47,878 bases of DNA. Origin: Allorhodopirellula solitaria. Its GTDB lineage: Bacteria; Planctomycetota; Planctomycetia; Pirellulales; Pirellulaceae. Shown here one piece after another: positions 8,634 through 16,735 of this stretch (position 1 is its first letter; each line of letters starts with the position of its first letter). A program made the position numbers and the translations under genes. The notes beneath the pieces were generated by a model. It did not search any database. It saw nothing but the letters and a program-made list of their open reading frames with translations, and was not told where the DNA came from. The stretch is from assembly GCF_007859855.1 (NCBI RefSeq), contig NZ_SJPK01000022.1:1-47878 (forward strand), given 5' to 3'.

Positions 8634-9389
8634 CTAGGAATGACCTGGTGTATTCGTGTCGGTTTGAAGCAACATTTGCACTTCGGAGAGGAGGTAGAGT
8701 ACTGCTCGCTTCTCACCTTTTGACAAGCCGCTGGACTCGCCATTTGCGTAGGGGGTGAGGACTTGTTGCAGGAGGTTGATGTGGTTGCTTACTTCTTGAA
8801 GGTGTTCTGTTGGTGGGGAACCGTTATTGGCTGCCTCGCTCTTGGTTTGGGGGATGTCGAAGTGGCGGGGGGCGACGATGTCGGGATCGGCGTATTTGAG
8901 GGGGCGGCTGGTGGTGGTTGTGGTGGTATTGGTTGTGGTGGGGGGCTGTTTGCTGGGGCGGGGTGGGGCGAGGCGGAGGAGGCCGGCGGCGGTGATTTCT
9001 TCACCGAGCTGGCAGGATCGCTTGACGTAGTCGGCGAATTGTTGGTCGGTGATCGTGGCGGAGCGCTGCCAGCGTTTGGATTGGTTTTGGGTGATTCCCA
9101 AGTCGCTCAGTTTCAAACGGTCATCGTGACCGTTTGATTTGCGGTCACCGCCTTTGAGCTGCATCTGAGCGAGCATCTTGCCCGCTTTGCGTTCGGCGAG
9201 CAGTCGTAGCTCGGCGGCCCGGTTTTGCACGTCGAGGCTCTCTTGGGCGCTCTTGGCCCAAACTCGAATCGCTTCGGCTCGACTGCGAAGGTCCGAAAGT
9301 TCGTCGAGGTTCTCTGCCTCGGCGATCGCCCTGCGGCAATCGTCGAGGGCGGCGATCTCGTGGGAATTCTCAGCGACTGCGGCCTGCAT
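8634..9389 (-). CDS. phage/plasmid-type protein with KGG-LSDLGI-NQS-RWQ motif, 251 aa
   Basis: The N-terminal half is helical (residues 1-75, LDELSDLRSRAEAIRVWAKS, then ELRLLAERKAGKMLAQM). It leads into KGGDRKSNGHDDRLKLSDLG and TQNQSKRWQRSA, a pattern I associate with phage and plasmid accessory proteins that combine a coiled helix with a small helix-turn-helix. A Pro/Thr-rich linker (about 150-167, TTTNTTTTTTSRP) precedes a C-terminal helical part (about 200-250). Function is unknown; DNA binding is inferred. The Thr/Pro linker corresponds to a strongly G/T-biased + strand at 8880-8960. It sits between a dead ISL3-type element and the hairpin-rich DNA, consistent with acquired DNA. Confidence 0.65.
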   Translation of the reverse strand: MQAAVAENSHEIAALDDCRRAIAEAENLDELSDLRSRAEAIRVWAKSAQESLDVQNRAAELRLLAERKAGKMLAQMQLKGGDRKSNGHDDRLKLSDLGITQNQSKRWQRSATITDQQFADYVKRSCQLGEEITAAGLLRLAPPRPSKQPPTTTNTTTTTTSRPLKYADPDIVAPRHFDIPQTKSEAANNGSPPTEHLQEVSNHINLLQQVLTPYANGESSGLSKGEKRAVLYLLSEVQMLLQTDTNTPGHS

Positions 9390-9654
9390 CGTCTCACCCT
9401 TCTCGTAGCGGAAATCTTGCTCGTCTGAATCTGTATGCCAGGTTGGTTCCTCACCGGATGCCTAGCGTATACTTCGAAAGAGGGGGTGGCAAGTTTTTTG
9501 TGGAGATTTTCGGGGGGGCAGGGTTTGTGGGTGGGGGGGCGGGAGTTTTTTCGGGGTCGCGGAGGGGGGGATTGTAGTGAGCGTGGTGTATTAGGAGGAC
9601 TTATGTGGAAATGGTGAGTAGATTAGCTGGGGTTATGGGTGCGAGGGTGGTCTG
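9390..9654. other. gene-free G-rich DNA with a quadruplex-type motif
   Basis: No convincing gene was seen. On the + strand, 9512-9543 reads G7-CA-GGG-TTTGT-GGG-T-G7-C-GGG, five G-runs with short loops, and more G-runs follow to about 9570. This lies upstream of the minus-strand gene starting at 9389. Small ORFs here are low-complexity shadows. Confidence 0.5.
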
Positions 9655-9824
9655 CGACCCCGAGCGGGGTCGGTTGGGAGGGTTTGATTTTTGGTTCCGG
9701 CGGTGGGCGCTGCGCTCGGCCGCCGGCTTTTGTCTTGTACGCCTTCGGCGTGAAGACGGGGGGGAAATTAGCGGGGGCGTTTTCTAATTTCAAAACGTCG
9801 CTTCCCGTGTGACGAGCACACGGG
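9655..9824. repeat. cluster of small palindromes (hairpin array)
   Basis: Separate perfect stems are visible. CGACCCC/GGGGTCG is at 9655-9672. ACGCC/GGCGT at 9740-9752 is nested in GTCTT/AAGAC at 9733-9758. CCCGTGTG/CACACGGG is at 9804-9824. They share the style of the hairpins inside the adjacent 250-bp element: short GC-rich stems with loops such as GAGC and ACGAG. No gene overlaps them. Confidence 0.6.
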
Positions 9825-9916
9825 GGAGCAGGCGGGTGGGTGGTTGGCGTCTTGGTTAGGGAGGGGCTCGTTGGTTTGGCGGTGTGAGGGGTTGGGAGGG
9901 ACTCGTGGCCTCCTGT

Positions 9917-10166
9917 CAGTTACCCACAAGTTTGCCCACGCCGAAGGCGTTTTAGGAAATAGCCGGTGGTTTGAACGCAAGCGAACACCACCGGATACGA
10001 CGCGAAACGCGAGAGCCAACCCCGAATGGGGTGGAAGATCATTCATGACGAGGTCTGGGACCCACTTCGGGGTCGACGTTCGGTGACCAATGAATCACCG
10101 TAGGTGGCGCTGCGCTGGCCTACGGTAATTCTCTATCATCCCTAACGGGATACTTGTGGGTAACTG
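9917..10166. repeat. 250-bp hairpin-array repeat, copy A, with 15-bp terminal inverted repeats
   Basis: The ends CAGTTACCCACAAGT (9917-9931) and ACTTGTGGGTAACTG (10152-10166) are perfect reverse complements. Inside are at least six hairpins: ACGCC/GGCGT (9938-9950), CCGGTGGT/ACCACCGG (9963-9994), ACCCC/GGGGT (10019-10032), GACCC/GGGTC (10059-10074), a CGTAGG/CCTACG stem near 10099-10125, and ATCCC/GGGAT near 10137-10152. The same order recurs at 40788-41032. It codes for no evident protein. Confidence 0.75.
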
Positions 10167-10170
10167 GCTG

Positions 10171-10190
10171 CTCGTCGCCTCGTCCACTAC
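10171..10190. repeat. copy of the CTCGTCGCCTCGTCCACTAC motif
   Basis: CTCGTCGCCTCGTCCACTAC directly follows repeat copy A. It is the reverse complement of the arm of the MITE hairpins at 32263 and 37436. The same motif also follows repeat copy B. Confidence 0.7.
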
Positions 10191-10394
10191 GGCGGGTGGG
10201 GGCGGAGAGGGCGGGATCTGGGCCGGAGGATGGGGTTTGGTTGGCGGGATGGCTCCGCAATGAACCTTTGCTGATTCTGTAGCCTCCTGGACGGGGACGT
10301 GATGCTTTACCTTGATTGGCCCGTTGAGATGGATCGATTGGGGTTGAGGGTCGGTTGCGTTTATTTTAGTCGTCGCGTGAGGGAATCCGCTGTG

Positions 10395-11630
10395 ATGCCG
10401 AAGTCGAAGTCGAGTCCGTTGACCGCTGCCGAGTGGAAGCTCGTCCTGCTGCTGGCGGCGATTAACTTTACCCACATCTTGGATTTCGTGATCGTCATGC
10501 CGCTGGGGGATCAGCTGCGCCACGAACTCTCGATCACGCCCCGACAATTCGGATTCATCGTTTCGGCGTACGGGATCTGTGCGACTGTGACTGGCATCAT
10601 CGCGTCGACGGTTATCGACCGATTCGATCGTCGCCGGACCATGCTGTGGTCCTTCATCGGTTTCTTGGCTGCGACTTGGTACTGTGGTCTCGCGCCGAGC
10701 TTCACGCACTTGCTCGTCGCACGGGGGTTATCGGGGCTGTGCGGGGGTGTGGTGGCTTCGACGGTGATGGCGTTCATTGTCGAGTTGATTCCCGAGCAAC
10801 GGCGTGGCCGCGCGATTGGCGCGGTGACGTCCTCGTTCGCCTTTGCATCGACGATTGGCCTCCCGATCGGCTTGGCGCTCGCCAGCGCGACAGAGCATTT
10901 CGGGACTCCGTTTCTGGCCATTGCAGTCTTCGGTACGCTGGTTCTCGCCGCGACAGCGAAGCTCTTGCCTTCGCTGCCGGGGACGCACCGCGATCTGCAC
11001 GTGCATCCGCTGAAGACACTCCGGGATGTCGCCAGTCAAGCGAATCATTTGTGGTCGTTTGCGTTCATGATCGCGATGATCTTTGGGACGTTCATGATCG
11101 TTCCGTATATCGCTCCCTATTTGCAAGCCAATTGTGGGCTGTCGCGTGACAACTTGCCGCTTGTTTATGCCGTGGCGGGTGCGTTCTCGCTGTTTGTAAT
11201 GAACTTCAGCGGTTGGTTGACGGATCACTTCGGGCCGCGACGCGTGTTTGCCGGAGCGGCTGGCGCGGCGGTGGTGATGACGTTGGTGATCACGAATCTG
11301 CCGCCGGTCAGTCTGATCGTGGCCGTGCTCGTCACGACGCTCTTCATGTGCGTGGCGTCAAGCCGGATGGTGCCCGCCCAAGCCATGATGCTGCGGTCGG
11401 CCGACCCGAAGTCACGAGGCGCTTTCACGAGTCTCAATACGGCGATGTCGCATTTCGCAACCGGGGTTGGACCGCTGATTTCAGGTTCGATAATCGGTGA
11501 AGTCTACCCGGGCGGACCGCTTACCCAGTACTGGCTCGTCGGAGTCGTGGCGGTCTGCTTTGGCTTGCTCGCCATCGGCCTCTCGTTCATGCTGCGACCG
11601 CCCGCGGACCCGATCGTCATGACGACTTGA
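10395..11630 (+). CDS. MFS transporter, drug/sugar efflux type, 411 aa
   Basis: The ATG at 10395 (MPKSKSSPLTAAEWKLVLLL) is preferred over the upstream 10299 start, because the first 32 residues of the longer form are not membrane-like. About 12 hydrophobic segments are visible, starting at LVLLLAAINFTHILDFVIV. DRFDRRRTM after the second segment matches the MFS loop 2-3 signature (G-X-X-X-D-R-X-G-R-R type). The second half repeats the pattern with LTDHFGPRRVF. The family exports small molecules using the proton gradient; the substrate is unknown, and AraJ-like efflux is the closest impression. It stands alone, with no co-directional neighbour close by. Confidence 0.8.
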   Translation: MPKSKSSPLTAAEWKLVLLLAAINFTHILDFVIVMPLGDQLRHELSITPRQFGFIVSAYGICATVTGIIASTVIDRFDRRRTMLWSFIGFLAATWYCGLAPSFTHLLVARGLSGLCGGVVASTVMAFIVELIPEQRRGRAIGAVTSSFAFASTIGLPIGLALASATEHFGTPFLAIAVFGTLVLAATAKLLPSLPGTHRDLHVHPLKTLRDVASQANHLWSFAFMIAMIFGTFMIVPYIAPYLQANCGLSRDNLPLVYAVAGAFSLFVMNFSGWLTDHFGPRRVFAGAAGAAVVMTLVITNLPPVSLIVAVLVTTLFMCVASSRMVPAQAMMLRSADPKSRGAFTSLNTAMSHFATGVGPLISGSIIGEVYPGGPLTQYWLVGVVAVCFGLLAIGLSFMLRPPADPIVMTT

Positions 11631-11645
11631 GCAGGAATGACGTTT

Positions 11646-11745
11646 CCGGTGGTGATCGCTACGCTCAGATCACCGGCGATATTCAAAATGCGTCTGTGCG
11701 TGGTCAGTCGATAATCCTCGCTCACGCGTCGGGTAACCAAGACTG
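11646..11745. repeat. REP-like palindromes downstream of the MFS gene
   Basis: GGTGATC (11651-11657) pairs with GATCACC (11668-11674) around a GCTACGCTCA loop. A second imperfect palindrome, TAATCCTCGCTCACGCGTCG followed by GGTAACC, lies near 11713-11739. The remainder of 11746-12153, about 400 bp, shows no gene or clear signal. Confidence 0.45.
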
Positions 11746-12153
11746 CTTCGCAAACAAAAGGAAGTGTCATTCGGCGATCGCCGTGGGACGCTCCGTTACC
11801 GGGGCCGGCTCGAAAGAGCTATGCGGGAGGATTGCTTCCGACGTGCGTAGCGGTTGTGCCGTTTTTCAGTGGTTCCATTGGAAGGGGTTGCAACGGCTTC
11901 ACCCTCCCCGGAAGACTCGCGAACGGCTCGTCTTCCGACCCTCCCAGTTCCGCCGGGTGGGTGAAGGAAATCGTTTCTGCGCAGCAACTTAAAAACGGCC
12001 TGAGTCGCTTGGGTCGGGGCCCGGAACCTGGTGGCTCTACTGATGATTTTTCGAACGCGATCCAGTGGATTTGTCGATGTAGTTGCTGCGTTGCCAACGG
12101 CGGCGCCGCTTTTCCGGGCATCGGCTAGTATTGGGGCGCCAGGGATCCGGTTT

Positions 12154-13101
12154 TCAGGAATCCGATTGGGGCACGTTCTCGGCGATCCATTGGGGACGCA
12201 GGAGGAATACGAGCAAAGCTTTCTGCGCGTGCATGCGATTGCCGGCTTGGTTGATTACATCGCTTTGTGAGCCATCGATCACTTCATCGGTGATCTCCTC
12301 ACCGCGGACGGCGGGGAGGCAGTGCAGGACGCGGGCGGTCGACGGAGCCGCTGACATCAATTTGCTGTTGAGTTGATAGTCAGCGAAGGCTTGTCGGCGG
12401 ATTTTTGATTCGGCTTCCTGTCCCATGCTCGTCCACACATCGGTGTAGATCGCATCGGCATCCTTGATTGCTGCAATCGGGTCACTGACTTGATGGATCT
12501 GTGCATCGGGATACTGTTTCGCGATGCGAGCCAGCCAGGACTCGTCGAGTTCGTAACCATCGGGCCGGGCCAGCGTGAAACGCATTCGGAGCATGGCGCA
12601 GGCCAGGGCGAGTGAGCGAGAAACGTTATTGCCGTCACCGACAAAAACCACGTGCTTGCCCGCGACGCAGCCGAAGGCTTCTTGGATCGTCAACGCATCG
12701 GCGATCGCTTGGCAGGGATGCGACAAATCCGTCAGGCTGTTGATCACCGGCATCGCGTTGAATCGAGCGAGTTCCTCGACCCGTTCGTGTTTCTTTGAGC
12801 GGCAGGCAACCGCATCGACGAACTGGCCGAGCACGTTCGTGAAATCGGAGGGGGCTTCGCGTTTACCCCAGCCCACATCATCACCGAGAAAGAGACTGCC
12901 GCCACCGAGTTGGGTCATGCCGGTTTCAAAGCTCACCCGGGTCCGCAGGCTGGGTTTTTCAAAGAGCAGTGCCAGGGTGTGACGCGCCAAGATTGGCGGG
13001 CGGTTACCGCTGCGAAGTTCGCTCTTGAGATGCTGCGCAGTGGCGAGAATGGATTTGAGTTCACTTTGCTCGAGGTCGAACAGGGTCAGTAGGTGTCTCA
13101 T
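12154..13101 (-). CDS. argF: ornithine carbamoyltransferase
   Basis: The enzyme makes citrulline from ornithine and carbamoyl phosphate in arginine synthesis in the cytoplasm. Visible motifs are the carbamoyl-phosphate loop in [13 protein letters not shown] (about 48-60), [16 protein letters not shown] (about 121-136, the HPCQ block) and [17 protein letters not shown] (the HCLPA block with the ornithine-side Cys). The length of 315 aa is normal. Its ATG overlaps the stop of the argD-like gene by ATGA, so translation is probably coupled. It is the last gene of the arg cluster. The SLRTR variant of the usual STRTR motif is common in this branch of the family. Confidence 0.95.
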   Translation of the reverse strand: MRHLLTLFDLEQSELKSILATAQHLKSELRSGNRPPILARHTLALLFEKPSLRTRVSFETGMTQLGGGSLFLGDDVGWGKREAPSDFTNVLGQFVDAVACRSKKHERVEELARFNAMPVINSLTDLSHPCQAIADALTIQEAFGCVAGKHVVFVGDGNNVSRSLALACAMLRMRFTLARPDGYELDESWLARIAKQYPDAQIHQVSDPIAAIKDADAIYTDVWTSMGQEAESKIRRQAFADYQLNSKLMSAAPSTARVLHCLPAVRGEEITDEVIDGSQSDVINQAGNRMHAQKALLVFLLRPQWIAENVPQSDS

Positions 13102-14495
13102 GGTTGGTTCTCCGGGTCGGTAGGCGTGGCCGGGGTGTCACGGTGGTTGGATGGGGTTGAGCTTTCGTCGAGTTGATCAGCAGGTTGCTCGTCGATCAGA
13201 GTGTCCGTCTCGCCTTCTTCGCTGGAGTCTTCCTCCGCTATCGCGAGCAGGGGTTCCGCTGAGGCATCCTCGAGCCCGCGATCGTTGGGCTCGGTCGCAG
13301 AAACGTCTGACGCGGCGGCTGGTTCGTCAGGGGCGGTGGCAGGGCCTTCGGAGTCCGATTCCTCGCGTGCTATCGACTCGAATACGTCGTCCACGCGATC
13401 GCACAATGTCGCGATCTCGGCAGAGCTGATGACCAGGGGAGGCTGCATCGCGACGGCGAACTCGCCCGCTGTCGCAACACCGAGTTGATGGTCGGCAGCG
13501 GAATTCACCCACTGGGCTGCGGGGATATCGAGTTCTATCCCGATGGTGCGGCCGGTCAGGTGGAGGTCGCGGACACATTGATGGTTTGCCAATCGTCCGG
13601 CCAGCTCCGTCGCCAGTTCATCGGTCTGCACCTCGCGCCAGGATTGGTCGATCCATTGCTGGAGAGTCTCGCTGACGAGTGCGGCTGCCCAAGTGTGACG
13701 GGGCAGCTCAGAATCACTCGGCAGCAGAGAGGGAACATGCTTCGCCAGAGAAGCGTTCAGCGTGAGTAAACCGCCGGGCGTGCCACCCATCAATCCGGCT
13801 GACATGATTACTGCGTCCGCCGTGATCGAGGCAATCGCGTCATGCAGCCAGAAGCCACCGCCACCTTGCGGAGGAATGTGACGGTGGTCAATGACGAGGC
13901 AGGCCCCAGCACGCTGGCAGGCGGCAGCGATGCCGAGCAGCTGATCCTGGGTGACCGGTTTCATCATGTCGTGAACGTCGATCGGCGATACAAGCACCAT
14001 CGCGATCGAATCATCGATGCGTTCGGCCAAGGATTCGAGGGCTGCGTGGGTGAATCCAGGAACCAGAGGCCATTGGGCTGATCGGCCATCGGCGCGGCCG
14101 CTCGCCATCTGCCCCAGGATTCCATCGCCATGGTCGCTGCCGACTGCAGCCAGACAGCGCGAGCTGAAAGCCGTCGATGCATCTGTCGCTGAGGATGATC
14201 CGTGTACTGCCTGATGTTGCAGTCGGCAGAGCACCAAGGCCCACTGCAGAAGTTCCTCCTGCGAGGCGGAGACCAAGCAGGACGCGATGCTGTCTTCGTC
14301 GAGTTCGGTTAACGCGCGCAGATGCTCGGCAATGTTGGCTGCGGTCGCATCGGTCGCGTCTCCTTCAGCGGCCTGCCATTGCCGCTGAGTCCACTGTGAA
14401 CTCGCGGTGGCCAGGTAGGGGCAATCGGCTCCGGTCGCCGAAATCGTCCCGGCGAGTGCATCGATCCACGGCAGCGAATCCTGAATTTCGCTCAT
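13098..14495 (-). CDS. ArgD-like aminotransferase homologue without the PLP lysine, with acidic tail
   Basis: Position between argB and argF, and residual similarity to class III aminotransferases, suggest descent from acetylornithine aminotransferase. [19 protein letters not shown] corresponds to the ALLVFDEVQCGMGRTG block of Arg[15 protein letters not shown] corresponds to the LTSAKALGGGFP block, but Ala replaces the PLP-binding Lys. I checked this at the DNA level: the codon is GCC on the minus strand. The Gly-Thr phosphate-binding block (NSGTEANEAA) is also unrecognisable ([12 protein letters not shown]). After about residue 365 comes an acidic Ser/Glu/Asp/Pro-rich tail of about 100 residues, absent from normal ArgD. 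Overlaps of 4 bp with both neighbours and an intact frame argue that it is maintained. A structural or regulatory role is inferred. Confidence 0.75.
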   Translation of the reverse strand: MSEIQDSLPWIDALAGTISATGADCPYLATASSQWTQRQWQAAEGDATDATAANIAEHLRALTELDEDSIASCLVSASQEELLQWALVLCRLQHQAVHGSSSATDASTAFSSRCLAAVGSDHGDGILGQMASGRADGRSAQWPLVPGFTHAALESLAERIDDSIAMVLVSPIDVHDMMKPVTQDQLLGIAAACQRAGACLVIDHRHIPPQGGGGFWLHDAIASITADAVIMSAGLMGGTPGGLLTLNASLAKHVPSLLPSDSELPRHTWAAALVSETLQQWIDQSWREVQTDELATELAGRLANHQCVRDLHLTGRTIGIELDIPAAQWVNSAADHQLGVATAGEFAVAMQPPLVISSAEIATLCDRVDDVFESIAREESDSEGPATAPDEPAAASDVSATEPNDRGLEDASAEPLLAIAEEDSSEEGETDTLIDEQPADQLDESSTPSNHRDTPATPTDPENQP

Positions 14496-15355
14496 GCGTG
14501 AATCTCAGTTCCCACGCCATCGGTGGTGAAAATTTCCAGCAGCAGCGAGTGGCGCAGTCGCCCGTCGATAATGTGGACCTTTTGCACGCCACGGTTAAGC
14601 GTGTCGAGGCAGGCTTCGACTTTGGGGATCATGCCGCCTCGAATCACGCCGTCAGCGATCAGTTGGCGGGCGGTATCAGCGGACATCGCGGGGATGATGG
14701 ACTGTGGGTCTTGCTCATCCCTCCGAACGCCATTGACATCCGAGAGGAAGACGAGCTTGTCGGCCCCGAGCGACTGGGCGACCGCCATGGCGGCGGTGTC
14801 AGCATTGACGTTGTAGAGTTGGTTGTTGTCGTCGTAGCACAGCGATGGAATCACCGGGACTTGATCGGTGTAGGCGAGTCCTTCGATCACATCTCGGTCG
14901 ACACTGGTGACGTTTCCGACAAACCCGAGATCGGCGCCATCTGGATCGAGCAGTGGTTCACCGTGCAAGACACAGGTGGTGCGTGGGGACAAGTTCATTG
15001 CCCGCCCACCGAGTTTTTCCATCATCTGGGTGATCTCGACATTGAGTTCACCGGCGAGCACTTGCTCAACAACCTCGAGCGATTTCGCGTCGGTGACCCG
15101 CCGGCCACGGATGAACTCGGCCTCGATACCGGCATCGGCCATTGCCTGCGTGATTGCTTTGCCACCACCGTGGACCACGATCGGGCGGAGGCCGACGGTT
15201 TCCATGAAGACCACGTCGAGCAGCAAATGGTGCAGCGCCACCCGATCCTCGAGCAGGCTGCCGCCGAGTTTGATGACGGTCGTTTTGCCACGAAAACGAC
15301 GAATCCACCCCATCGCTTCGATCAGGGTGTCCGCTTTCGCAATCGCTTGGTTCAT
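14492..15355 (-). CDS. argB: acetylglutamate kinase
   Basis: This is the second step of arginine synthesis, phosphorylating N-acetylglutamate with ATP. The amino-acid-kinase blocks are clear: [11 protein letters not shown] (about 27-37), [14 protein letters not shown] (about 59-72), [14 protein letters not shown] and [14 protein letters not shown] near the C-terminus, with the Lys of the nucleotide site. The length of 287 aa is normal. No Arg-sensing N-terminal helix extension is obvious beyond about 25 residues, although the start [20 protein letters not shown] resembles the mobile helix of Arg-inhibited enzymes. Its stop overlaps the argD-like start. A 100-bp gap separates it from the methyltransferase gene upstream and may contain a promoter. 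Confidence 0.95.
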   Translation of the reverse strand: MNQAIAKADTLIEAMGWIRRFRGKTTVIKLGGSLLEDRVALHHLLLDVVFMETVGLRPIVVHGGGKAITQAMADAGIEAEFIRGRRVTDAKSLEVVEQVLAGELNVEITQMMEKLGGRAMNLSPRTTCVLHGEPLLDPDGADLGFVGNVTSVDRDVIEGLAYTDQVPVIPSLCYDDNNQLYNVNADTAAMAVAQSLGADKLVFLSDVNGVRRDEQDPQSIIPAMSADTARQLIADGVIRGGMIPKVEACLDTLNRGVQKVHIIDGRLRHSLLLEIFTTDGVGTEIHA

Positions 15356-15455
15356 TAGATGCTCGCCCGCAAGAAAAGCGGGAAATTTTACGGTGCCCGC
15401 GACCGGGGGTCAATTCGGGACCTTTTTTCGCCCGCTGTTGTCAGGCTGGAGCAGT

Positions 15456-16112
15456 TCAGGCGCGTGAGACTGCGCGCCAGGCCCGCATTTCGTTCGGACC
15501 GCAGAACTGGACGAGAACGGCTCCACGGGCAGCGTATTGGTCGAAGATCTGTTCGTGAAATTCGTCCTCGCCGGGCCACGGATAGCTGTAGACCACGGCA
15601 AAATCATCGAGTTCCAGACCGAGACGATGGTAGACCGGCTCGCTACCGTGACCAAGACTCGGCAGCGTCGGGTCGTCAGCGAGATCTTCGGCGCCGGCCG
15701 GCAGGAAGTTGCCCTGCCATAACTCGGGCGGCCGGAGTGGTGCGATCGCGGAATCCTCTCGCAAGGCATCACACCAATCGGCGACTGTGCGGCGGCCATG
15801 TTCGATCAGGACCGACTCGGATTCGATGCCGAGTGCCTCCCAGCCGAGTGCATCGGCCATCAGCGTCACCGCGGCAAAACCACATCCCCATTCGACGAAG
15901 CGGTTTCCGATCATCAGTTGAGACTCGCGTAGCCAATCGAGTGTTTGGTACACCAATTGATAGTCGGCAGCGACGAACTGTTCGATTTGGGGAATGTCCC
16001 AGCGGTCCTGGAACGCTTCGATGCGACATCGCAGATCGTGTACCATCGCATGCACACTGGCAGGGATCGGGCGGGTATCGAGATGACGCGGCAGTGAGAT
16101 GGATTGCAACAT
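15456..16112 (-). CDS. SAM-dependent methyltransferase-like protein, 218 aa
   Basis: RFVEWGCGFAAVTLMADALG (about 71-90) is a class I methyltransferase motif I (E-X-G-X-G type), followed by WEALGIESESVLIEHGR with an acidic residue at the end of strand 2. FAVVYSYPWPGEDEFHEQIF sits where motif IV is expected. The substrate is unknown. The start is 17 bp after the stop of the carbonic-anhydrase-like gene, so they are probably co-transcribed, and it is followed by the arg cluster. The C-terminal GAVLVQFCGPNEMRAWRAV resembles the final strands of the fold. An antisense ORF (15359-16114, +) is judged a shadow. Confidence 0.7.
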   Translation of the reverse strand: MLQSISLPRHLDTRPIPASVHAMVHDLRCRIEAFQDRWDIPQIEQFVAADYQLVYQTLDWLRESQLMIGNRFVEWGCGFAAVTLMADALGWEALGIESESVLIEHGRRTVADWCDALREDSAIAPLRPPELWQGNFLPAGAEDLADDPTLPSLGHGSEPVYHRLGLELDDFAVVYSYPWPGEDEFHEQIFDQYAARGAVLVQFCGPNEMRAWRAVSRA

Positions 16113-16129
16113 GATGATACGAGTGGCTC

Positions 16130-16654
16130 CTACGAACCTTCGCCCTGGTACCAGCTCGCGTACATCAAATAATTGTTGGCGATCTTTTCAATCATCTCGC
16201 GGGATTGTTCTGGATCGACGTCCTTAATTCGCCGCGCCGGCGTCCCCGCATAGAGGCTGCCCGGTTCGATCTTCGTACCAGCGAGAACGACTGACCCCGC
16301 GCCAACGATCGAGCCTTCGCCAATGTGCACATGATCGAGAATCACCGAGTTGATGCCAATCAAGCAGTTTCCGTCGATGCGAGCACCGTGGACACAGACG
16401 TTGTGGCCGATCGAAACATTGTCGGCGATCTCGATTACCGATTTCTGATACAGTGTGTGCAGTACGGATCCGTCCTGAATATTGACTCGGTTGCCAATTC
16501 GAATGGAATTCACGTCCCCTCGAATGACAGTGCTGAACCAGGCTGAGCAGTCATCGCCCATCACTACATCACCGATCACCACCGCGTTGTCGGCAAAGTA
16601 GCAGTTATTGCCAAAGCGCGGCGTGAAACCGCGGACAGTTTTAATCAATGGCAT
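16130..16654 (-). CDS. gamma-carbonic-anhydrase-like hexapeptide-repeat protein, 174 aa
   Basis: The start ATG at 16654 (MPLIKTVRGFTPRFG) is preferred; the longer frame adds residues atypical of the family. Left-handed beta-helix hexapeptide repeats are obvious (VVIGDVVMGDDCSAWFSTVI, then IRIGNRVNIQDGSVLH). The three zinc-ligand histidines expected for the family are present: one in GSVLHTL and two in SIGHNVCVHGA. A C-terminal helix follows GTPARRIKDV. The family includes YrdA/CaiE-type proteins of uncertain activity as well as true carbonic anhydrases, so activity is not certain. It is the first gene of the minus-strand group leading into the arg cluster and is divergent from the ThuA-like gene 81 bp away. 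Confidence 0.85.
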   Translation of the reverse strand: MPLIKTVRGFTPRFGNNCYFADNAVVIGDVVMGDDCSAWFSTVIRGDVNSIRIGNRVNIQDGSVLHTLYQKSVIEIADNVSIGHNVCVHGARIDGNCLIGINSVILDHVHIGEGSIVGAGSVVLAGTKIEPGSLYAGTPARRIKDVDPEQSREMIEKIANNYLMYASWYQGEGS

Positions 16655-16735
16655 GGTGAGCAAGGGCGTTTCGAGGGATAGGCGATCGCGACGGATCGAG
16701 AGTGTAACGTAAATCACCCGTGAGACTGAGTACCG

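Noticed and set aside
14177-15358. 393-codon + strand ORF antisense to argB and the argD-like gene
   Set aside because: It lies opposite clear coding sequence (KLGGS, GGGK and GGMIPK of ArgB on the other strand); its product is low-complexity Arg-rich at the start and has no family features.
15356-15455. possible terminator (CCCGC-TTTTCTT-GCGGG and a T-run) between the methyltransferase gene and argB
   Set aside because: The stem is only 5 bp, and the T-run at 15423-15428 is not placed after it in the direction of transcription.
15359-16114. 251-codon + strand ORF opposite the methyltransferase
   Set aside because: Arg/Pro-rich translation typical of an antisense shadow in GC-rich DNA; the minus strand has a methyltransferase motif.
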